Below, piece after piece: positions 56,420-64,000 of a stretch of DNA of 64,000 nucleotides. The notes below the pieces were generated by a model. That model was not told the origin of the DNA, did no database searches, and saw nothing but the letters and a program-made list of their open reading frames with translations. The DNA comes from Phytopythium helicoides (taxonomy: Eukaryota > Oomycota > Peronosporomycetes > Pythiales > Pythiaceae). A program made the position numbers and the translations under genes. The DNA is taken from the NCBI GenBank assembly GCA_024867545.1, contig JANFNE010000005.1, positions 310,001 through 374,000 on the forward strand, read 5' to 3'. Within the stretch, counting starts at the first letter, position 1; the number at the start of each line of letters is the position of its first letter.

Positions 56420-59095
56420 CTAGCGCATCATAAAGTTGACGGCGCCTTGCTTTTTGAGACGAGCCAGCACTGGGTTTTCTTCCACAGGGCTAGATGACGC
56501 TCCCGCTTCCGCGTCAAACTTGCGACTCGCACGGCGGCGGTTCTTCTGGAAGCGTGTATGGCTGTCCTCTTCTCCGTTGAGATCATCATCGTCATCGCGG
56601 ACATCAGCCTTGTTAGCATGGTCGATTTCTTGGTTGTCTTCAACAAACGATGAGCTGAGGCGAGAACCATGCCGCTGCAGTCGCGCTGAGCCATCTCGTG
56701 ACTTGGCTCGACGGAAAGAACCTGTTGTCGCTACAGTTCTTCCAGAATGATGATTGCTGCTTCCACGAGATCGCACGCTTCCCGCGCCGATACTACTATC
56801 ATCATCGTCGTCCTCGTCTAGGAAAGAGTTGTTTTGGCGCGGCCGAGTCCACGCAGCTCCACTCAACGACAGTTTGCGCGATAGTGTTGAAGAAGGGTCA
56901 GCGGCATTTGGACGTGTCCCATAGTCTCCAGTGTCATCATCAGACTCGTTGTCAGCCGGGTTTTCTTCGTTGATGGGCTCCGGCTGGATATTCTCCCCAA
57001 ACATGTTGAAAGAAGGTCGCTTGTCCAGCTTCCTTCGTGCATCAAACAGACCCGGGCGGAAGTATGGTCCAGACACCTCACCCTCGCTCTTACGCATCTT
57101 CTCGGTGTTTTCAGAAGGCGTTGAGCGTGTCTCGATCATCGAGCTCCTGCTTGGAGCTTGAATCGGATCGCGCTCGGCAGCCCAAGTCATTGCATTGACA
57201 CCCTCTGACTTTGGACGCATCCGGCTATTCATGCTCTCAATCTTGTGGAGCTCTGCCTTCTGCTGCTGAAGCACAACAGTTTCCGAATATTGCTTGGAGC
57301 GTCGGCGATGGCGACGGTGAGCTCGCCGCCAAATTGCTGCCCGTGCAGCCAGTAGCTGGTTGCGCTTTTCTTCGTCAGGTAAGATTCGCGCCATCAGCGG
57401 GATCAGCTTCAAGCATTCCTGCGCACCAACTGCGCCGAGCAAGAATGAACAGTACTCGGTCGCTGACATTTTGTCGCGACCAAAGTCCTTTGTCTGATCC
57501 TGAAAGTCTTGAACTCGTTCTTCATCAAAAGCTACCAACTCTCGCACACTCTGGATAACTTTTTTGTGCAAGCGCTTTGCTTCTTTTGGGTCCGTTTCAG
57601 GCACAACTTCGACGAACTCTTCGCCTTCATCCTCGAAAGCAAGTGGACTTCTGCGTCGCGTAAGAAGAGCTGTGCCGTTACTTGTGGAGCTTCCTTGACG
57701 CTGTCATAAGAAATCATGGAACTATAAGTCACCAGGAAAAAAAAAAAGAAATTTGGTAATGGGACACAGTACCTCCAAAGTTTGGGTATTGACTTCAGGT
57801 TCATACGTCACAACTTCGGGTTTCACTTGTGCCGGCTCATCAACACTGTTGGCAACTTCAAACGTTGGAGATACGCTTGGATCTTCCTCGGTGGCTACAG
57901 GTTCATCCGGTGGAGACTAAAAGTGCAGGCAGTAATGTCAAAACATAATCAAAAAGCACAGCACGGAGTGCATTCTTACCACAATCTCAAAAAAGGAGTC
58001 AAAACCCAAAAACTGCTTGACTTTTTCAACGAGAACAGGATCGAACGACAGTTCCGGGATTTGGAATACCTGCACAATATCATATATCGCCAGTAAGCAA
58101 TGAGATTGAGCACCCATCTTGTCGAAGTGAGCTTGGAAAGACGCACATTCTCCACATAAAGTGCAAGCTGCTGCTCCTTGAGCTCTTGCAGCGACTTCTT
58201 TCGCATTCCTCCAAAAAGTGAGTCGCGCTTTCGGTCTCGAGGGAAGGTGACGCGCTTCATCATGTTGCCATATGAGACGCGAAGCTCACTGTAACAGAGT
58301 TAGAGCACACTTCCAGACGCGGGCTTCCACATGCTAATTGTGAGACTTACTCATCAAAGGCCTGGAGCTCCGCAAAGGTCTTCCACACTTTCCACTTGAT
58401 GCTGGGTTTCTCAACTGGTCGCAGCGGCAGCACCAACTGGCACGAAAGCTCGAACTCCTGGGGGCACCGAGCATTAGCTCCGTCCTTTCAATAAATCGCT
58501 ATGAATGAGTCCGACGACTCACCACGACTTCGGTCGCTTCATCCCGGAGGCTGGCACTCACGACGGCCGAGAACTTGTGTCCAACGTCTTCGGTCGCGAG
58601 GATGGGCATGCGCTCGAACTCGGAGATGGTCGTGTAGACCGCGAAGAACCACGCGTCGGTGGTGGCCTTGTCCTTGTCCTGCAGCTTGACCTTCTGCTGG
58701 CACGCACGCGCGTCTATTTAGCTAGCCACTCGCCCCTAGAGGCACCGCAGGCGCGCGCTTGCCTTGCTGCCGGCCGTGCCGGTCTCGTGGATGACGAAGC
58801 CGTCGGGCACCTGCTCAAGCTTGGCTGCGCGCAAGTCGACGCGCCCCAGCACGTGCTGCATGTCCTGGTCCTCCTGCCGCCGTCCACGCAACGCGTCAGC
58901 GGCTCCTCGCGGCGTTGTTTACGCCGCTTCGCGACGCACCGGCGCCGAGTATGCGAGCTGCAGCTGCTGCGGCTGCAGCACGACGTTGAGGCGGCGCGCG
59001 CGCGCGTGGGTGGCCCGCGCGCCGTCCATCCGCGCGAGCGCCAGCAGCCCCTGCATCTGCTTCATCCTGCGGCGCCTGCGCCGGCCGTCGCCCAT
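56420..59095 (-). CDS. PX-like (phox) domain protein with Ser/Asp-rich tail
   Basis: 733 residues, eight exons (58940-59095, 58763-58873, 58523-58693, 58351-58457, 58147-58288, 57980-58069, 57773-57916, 56420-57700); all phases agree. The intron between 58763 and 58694 starts GC. After an N-terminal region including VDLRAAKLEQVPDGFVIHET, a PX-like fold is seen: FELSCQLVLPLRPVEKPSIKWKVWKTFAELQAFDDELR, FPRDRKRDSLFGGMRKKSLQ and YVENVFQIPEL...VKQFLGF. PX domains bind PI3P on endosomes. A helical region (VIQSVRELVAFDEERVQDFQ, LLGAVGAQECLKLIPLMARI) and a long Ser/Asp/Arg-rich tail follow. The PX call rests on pattern and order only. Head-to-head with the PI4-kinase gene (247 bp). Confidence 0.7.
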
Positions 59096-59342
59096 GATGG
59101 CGGTCGTCCTTTCTCCGGGGCCGAGGATCCGATTGTATGGCCAACTGTATGCCCGGGGGGGAAACGCGTTCGAAATTTCTCACCGACCGGCCGGCCGCCT
59201 TGAATCTGGCGAGTCCGTGTGGCCCACACGACGCGTCGGTCGTCACCGCCATTATAGCCGGCGCCATCATCGTCGCGTCGGTCGGCCGCCGCGCCGCGTT
59301 CCGCCCCCCACTCCCGGCTCCTCCTGCCGCCGCCCGCGCGCC

Positions 59343-62300
59343 ATGGGCGAGAGCTCCGCCGCGTCCCCCGCGGCCGCCGAGCGCCGCGACTCGAGCGCCG
59401 CCAGGAGCTCCGCCTCCTCGCAGCAGCAGCGCCGCATGTCCGAGTCGGACGCCGCGCTCTCGACGGACGCGGCGTCCTCGGTGGCGACCGCGCCGCAGTC
59501 GGCGCCCGCCGCCGGCGCGTCCGACGCAGGCTCCGCGGGGTTCTCGGGCGTGGAGATCGACGGCTTCGGCGTCAAGGGCTTCCTCAGCATGCGAGACGAA
59601 GGCGTCACGTACCACCGCATGAAGCGCTTCTACTGCCGCAGCGTCGGCGTCAACTTCTACCGTTTCTCGTCGCGCGACACGGCCAGCACGCTCGTCAATG
59701 CAGTGTTTGTCGACGAGATAGAGAAAGTCGAGAACTGGGACGGCCGAGGACTGCTGCACACGTACCGCAACTCGTTCAAGATATCGTTCACGTCCGGCGC
59801 CGTCTTCAACGCAGACGCAGACTCGGAGGACGACAAGCGCCGATGGATAGAGTACATCCAGGCCGCGCTCAACGGAGCCAGCGCTGCAGTCGAGAAGTGG
59901 GGCGCCCACGAGGCGGTTGCACCCAACATTATGAAGCTCACGCCGGGAGGTCTCATGTTGGCGCAGGCTCGCAGCAGCGCGCCGGATTTCAAAGGATTAG
60001 TATCGTGCACCCACCCAGGCTGCATTGCACGCTTTGACAGCACGGGCAAGCGCCAGCACCACTGCCGCAATTGTGGTGGCACGGTCTGCTCAGACCATAG
60101 CTCTCGCTTTGCTCTCCTTCGTCACTACCACATGAAAACCCCCGTCCGTCAGTGCACGAGCTGTTTCCGGGTGCAAGGTTTCATTACCTGGCTCACAATG
60201 CTCGTGCAGCGTCTGAGCATCGCTCAAGTGGAGGCTGTGCAGAAACCAGAGTTGTCGAAAGCAGACGAGGAGGAAGTCGACGCATTATATCAGTTATTCT
60301 CCGAAGAAGGCTTTGGCATTTCTGATGTTATCCAGGTGCTCCATCTTCACCGCCATGGATGTGACGAGGCCTACTCAATCGCTGTCAACAAGCTGCTGGA
60401 GCTTGCCAGCACGAATCTTCAAGATTTTGAGTTCTTCCTGCCTCAGCTCTATCACATGTGGATTACGGTGGACTGGGCAAGGAATACGATCAAGTCTGCG
60501 CTCTTGTTCCGTGTTATCAGTTTTGCTGCGCAGCTTCACATTCGATTTGCCACATCCATTTACTGGCTTACACGCGCGGCGATTGATGACAGCTGCGGCT
60601 GGGGCTTCGGGCAATCAGAGCTGTATGTGCCGGATTTCCTCTACCGGAAGATGAGCATGTGCAAGCTGTTGATGATCAACCTCGAGATGCAAATCTCCCG
60701 TGGGGACTGGTCATTCGAAGTCGACCGAGATCTTCCGGCCTCCGATGTCCAAGAGACAATCATCCGATGTTTGTTTGATCGACTCCAGATTTTGTTGCAG
60801 TCTGACGTCAGTATCTACAATCCGTTGGGGTCGGTTTGCGATGCAACAAGTATTTGTGCCATCCCATCCGAGTTTTTGTTGCCGACAAATTCCCTTATTG
60901 AAGACGCCGACATCGGAGGTGGCGAAGAGCGGCGCGTGTTTACCACTCAGATCCAATTCATTCAGGAGCTGTGCGATCTGACTGAGCGGCTTCGACATTC
61001 ACCTGTTGATCAGCGAAAGCTCGAACTGAAGGTAGAGATGGAGAAGCTCGAGCTCCCTGACGGCTCTTTTTGTCCACTTGGTTCGTGTCTTGATCCTCTA
61101 CTCAAGTTTGTCAATATCGCTAGGAACGAAGGAACAGTGTTCACGACGCGGGCGCGAGCTCCTACTCTGTTCTTTTTTGAAGTCGAAAAACTGTCAGGGA
61201 GCTCTGCTCAGAGTGAATGGTTTCATCGCGGCCGCTCGCTCACATTTGGCAATCGGGGCGATAGAGGGCCAGGTTCGTCAGATGACCAAGCTTCCGATCA
61301 TGCAGAAGAATCTTCGTCCAGAAATGCGATTGAACTAGCCACTCAAAGCGATATTGCACAAGCCATTGCACTAGATACACTTGCGGACGCGTGCGTCGAT
61401 GACGATGACCAACATGACGAGAGATCTCACACCGACCAAGCGAAGGATTCATCGGTATCCCGAGGTAGAAGCAGCGACTCAGACGACTCGGATGATGAAT
61501 CAAGAGATCGAGTACCATCGAATCCTCCTGGGTTCACAGTGAAAGCGTCATCGAGCAACTCTAAGGGTAAGAGAAGTCGAAGCCGATCAGGATCGCTGAT
61601 CAACTCAACTACCAAATCACTCGACTCAATTATTGCGGTAGTCAGAGGAGGGCGGCACGGGCGAAGAAAGCGCTCGCTCAGTGAGGGTGGCGCTTTCGAG
61701 GACCCTTCTCAACTTCTTTCTCAACAGTTCAACCCGGTCGAGAAGTTTACTGAAGATCAGATGGTTTCCGTGGCTCAGAATCTTGAGTTGAGCCTGTTGT
61801 CAGAGCAGCCTGGATCAAACGGCATATTTACTGGAAGCGACATTGTCGCATGGATGACAAAGAACGAGATCGTCTCCGACGAAGCGCACGCCGTCTGGCT
61901 TGGTGGTGAACTAGTGAGTTGCGGTGCTTTAGAGCCCACGGTTATGGAAGTGGATGAAGAAAAGCAATTCTTGCCAGTAGCAGGCGCGTCGTATCGTGTG
62001 CGCAGCGAATCCAGCGCAGTCTCCGCTTCAAAGCAAGGGAACCCGACCAAGACTAACACCGTAAATGATGTTGCCAACTCTGACCCAGCTGGTGAGAAAC
62101 CAAGTCTGAAATCAACTTCCAGTGGAAATGACGATAGCCGAAGCGAAACGAGTGTATCAGAGAGCCGAGCCCTTGCCAACTCCAGTGTCAGCGACCCACT
62201 GCGATCCTCGGGTTCTTCTCGAGGGTCAGCAATTATTTCAAACGGAAATAGCGCCTCTGCCAAAGAGAACTATGGACTGTCGAGTGGAGAGGAGCGTCAG

Positions 62301-63494
62301 TCCATGATCTCTATGGTGCAACCGCCATCATTTTTTGACAAGTTCCAGCCAGAAGCAACTCTTGCGGCAATGAACATGGTTGAACAGGTTGTGTTGGAGC
62401 ATATTATCGCGCACGAAAGTGCTCCCGGCAATGGGGCACTTCGAGATAACCTCCGATTCTTGAAAGAGCAGGTTGATCTGGTGCACGATTACGTCGTCAG
62501 CAAGCGGAAACAGCGCCACACGGCGGTAGAATCAGCGTTTGGAGAGACGTTTGAGGAGAAAAAACAACGGCTGCGAATGTCATCAAGACATTTGAACACG
62601 TTCGACTCAAGCAACTGGGACTGCGTTGCGTTTATCGTCAAGTCAAATGATGATTTGCGCCAAGAAGTGCTTTGTCAGCAACTCATCCGCCAGATCCAGG
62701 ACATCTTCCAAAGCGCAGACCTTCCGCTACGATTGCTGCCGTATTCAATTATCGCCACGTCGGCTTCGACGGGCATGATCGAGTACGTGAAGAATGCCGT
62801 GTCACTTGACAGCTTGAAGAAGCGAGATGGGTACACTACTCTCGCAAACCACTTTCGTAAGACCTACGGGGATCCGTCTTCGTCGTTGTACAAGACAGCA
62901 ATGAGCAACTTTGTTCGCAGCATGGCAGCGTACTCGCTTGCATGCTACTTTTTGCAGATCAAGGACCGACACAATGGCAACATCATGATTGACAGCGAGG
63001 GCCATGTCATTCATATTGACTTTGGCTTCATTCTCGGAATCGCTCCAGGCGGACGGTTCAGTCTCGAAACTGCTCCTTTCAAGCTTACAGCCGAGATGGT
63101 TGAAGCGATGGGTGGAACGCAGTCGGAGTACTTCAAGGCTTACGTTATCTTTCTGATCCAAGGCTTCTTGGCGCTGCAGGTCAGTAGACGTAGAATTGTC
63201 TATTGTATCGTGTTATACTTGCTCTAACCGTGAATTGTCTGATCGCAATGCCAGCAACACGCCGACACCCTGCTCATGATGATCGCCATTATGGCTCAGG
63301 AGTCATCGTGTCCGTGCTTTCTGTCGCAGAACCCGCGAGACGTGCTGACCAACACGAAGCAGCTCTTCCGCCTTGAGCTCGATCAGAGCCAGGTCATCAA
63401 ATACGTCCTTGCACTGGTACGCCGCAGCCACAATAGCTATCGAACGCGCCAATACGACGTCTTCCAGCGGATGACAAATGGCATCATGCCGTAG
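59343..63494 (+). CDS. Phosphatidylinositol 4-kinase (type III) with PH, FYVE and DEP domains
   Basis: 1,358 residues in two exons (59343-63179, 63255-63494; intron 63180-63254, 75 nt). ATG 59343 is chosen as the first Met before the PH domain; the frame is open upstream across the divergent promoter. PH (about 74-180), FYVE (about 217-275: CTHPGC...RQHHCRNCG...CTSC), an alpha-helical region with LYHMWITVDWARNTIKSALL typical of PI4K beta/Pik1 (about 320-430), DEP (about 800-880: FTGSDIVAWMTKNEIV) and the kinase (about 1075-1358) with DDLRQEVLCQQLI, catalytic DRHNGNI and IDFGFIL. Makes PI4P at Golgi or endosomes. Ser/Asp-rich linkers. The C-terminal exon carries SQNPRDVLTNTKQLF and ends at TAG 63494. 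No frame break. Confidence 0.93.
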
Positions 63495-63650
63495 TTGACG
63501 GCATTTAGAGAGGCAGGAGGTGTGAATTGAGTGACACGTCGACCACGCTCTCGGTACGAGGAGACCTCATCAATGTGAACACCAGATTGCAATGTACATC
63601 GAGATTTTTTACAGCGACAGCTTCGCCTCCGTGTTATGTGCGCGGGCGAC

Positions 63651-64000
63651 TTACTGACTCTTGGACTTCAGTCCGTGTCGCTTGACAACCTTGATGCCAC
63701 TATCTTGGGAGAACGGGTTCTTGGATGACTTCTTCAGTTTTGCAACTGGGATCCGGTCAAGTGAGAACCGGTTCTTCGCCAGAGACGACATGAGCAAACT
63801 ATTGGTCTCTTGAGCTGTGATTGTCGACATCTAACACGTTAGTGAAACTCGTTGCAGTGAAGATTACTGACACCACTTACAGCTCTGTGCCAATGGAATG
63901 TCGACAGAAGAGACCGAGTCCTGGGAGTCAGTGACCACGTCGTCGCTCTGCGAGAGGACGACTTTGTTCAGCTTCTTTGCCTTTGGCTTCTCCGGTGAGG
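63651..64000 (-). CDS. C-terminal part of an unidentified basic protein
   Basis: Runs off the right edge. Exons 63651-63814 and 63881-64000 (continues) with intron 63815-63880 (66 nt, GTAAGT and CACAG). The encoded C-terminus is Ser/Lys-rich: KPKAKKLNKVVLSQSDDVV, DSVSSVDIPLAQS, and after the junction LMSSLAKNRFSLDRIPVAKL and KVVKRHGLKSKSQ before TAA. It looks like a nuclear or nucleolar basic tail, but no family is recognised. It is convergent with the PI4-kinase; the 156 bp between them hold nothing I can name. Confidence 0.6.

Noticed and set aside
58764..59342. 193-codon upstream extension of the PI4-kinase ORF
   Set aside because: It overlaps antisense to the well-spliced first exons of the PX gene and crosses the shared promoter; composition is out-of-frame GC-rich.

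Overview
The window reads as gene-dense nuclear DNA of an oomycete (a flagellate stramenopile in the Phytophthora/Pythium sense); the genus cannot be fixed from sequence alone. The evidence is spliceosomal introns that are almost all 59-89 nt, intergenic gaps of 60-500 nt, many head-to-head gene pairs, GC-rich gene starts that become AT-richer downstream, and a stramenopile-like mix of protist multidomain proteins. I see no mobile element, CRISPR array, rRNA or tRNA gene.

Left part (1-12.1 kb): 3' part of an NRT2-type nitrate transporter, an enoyl-CoA hydratase/ECHDC1-like enzyme, an acidic coiled-coil protein, a tandem SANT/MADF-like DNA-binding protein, a myotubularin lipid phosphatase, a secreted subtilisin, a multi-IQ calmodulin-binding protein and a small Arg/Glu-rich protein. 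Middle (12.2-34.2 kb): one 16-kb gene for a giant HECT ubiquitin ligase with about six CUB-like repeats, lectin, MIB/HERC2, SPRY and UBA modules, then on the other strand a kinesin whose tail carries a discoidin-like domain split by an IFT54/MIP-T3-like CH domain. Right-middle (34-48.4 kb): a coiled-coil protein, a phospholipase B-like hydrolase, an FKBP-TPR-cyclophilin dual immunophilin, the largest subunit of RNA polymerase I, an EF-hand-like gene and a BED-like zinc-finger protein. Right (48.4-64 kb): a membrane protein with a very long acidic tail, a Tim22-type translocase, a MORN protein, a vasohibin-type tubulin carboxypeptidase, a PX-domain protein, a PH-FYVE-DEP PI4-kinase and the 3' end of another gene.

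No operon-like logic applies, but several genes share themes. Microtubule or flagellum biology: kinesin, vasohibin-like tubulin carboxypeptidase, IQ and MORN proteins. Phosphoinositide signalling: myotubularin, PI4-kinase, PX protein.

An important caveat is that about 40 single-base reading-frame breaks interrupt otherwise fully conserved genes (18 in the HECT gene, 4 each in RPA1 and the myotubularin, 3 in the phospholipase). Other genes (kinesin motor, vasohibin, PX, PI4K, subtilisin, MORN, Tim22) read cleanly through their introns. The breaks look like sequence or assembly errors rather than pseudogenes; affected genes are given as whole loci.
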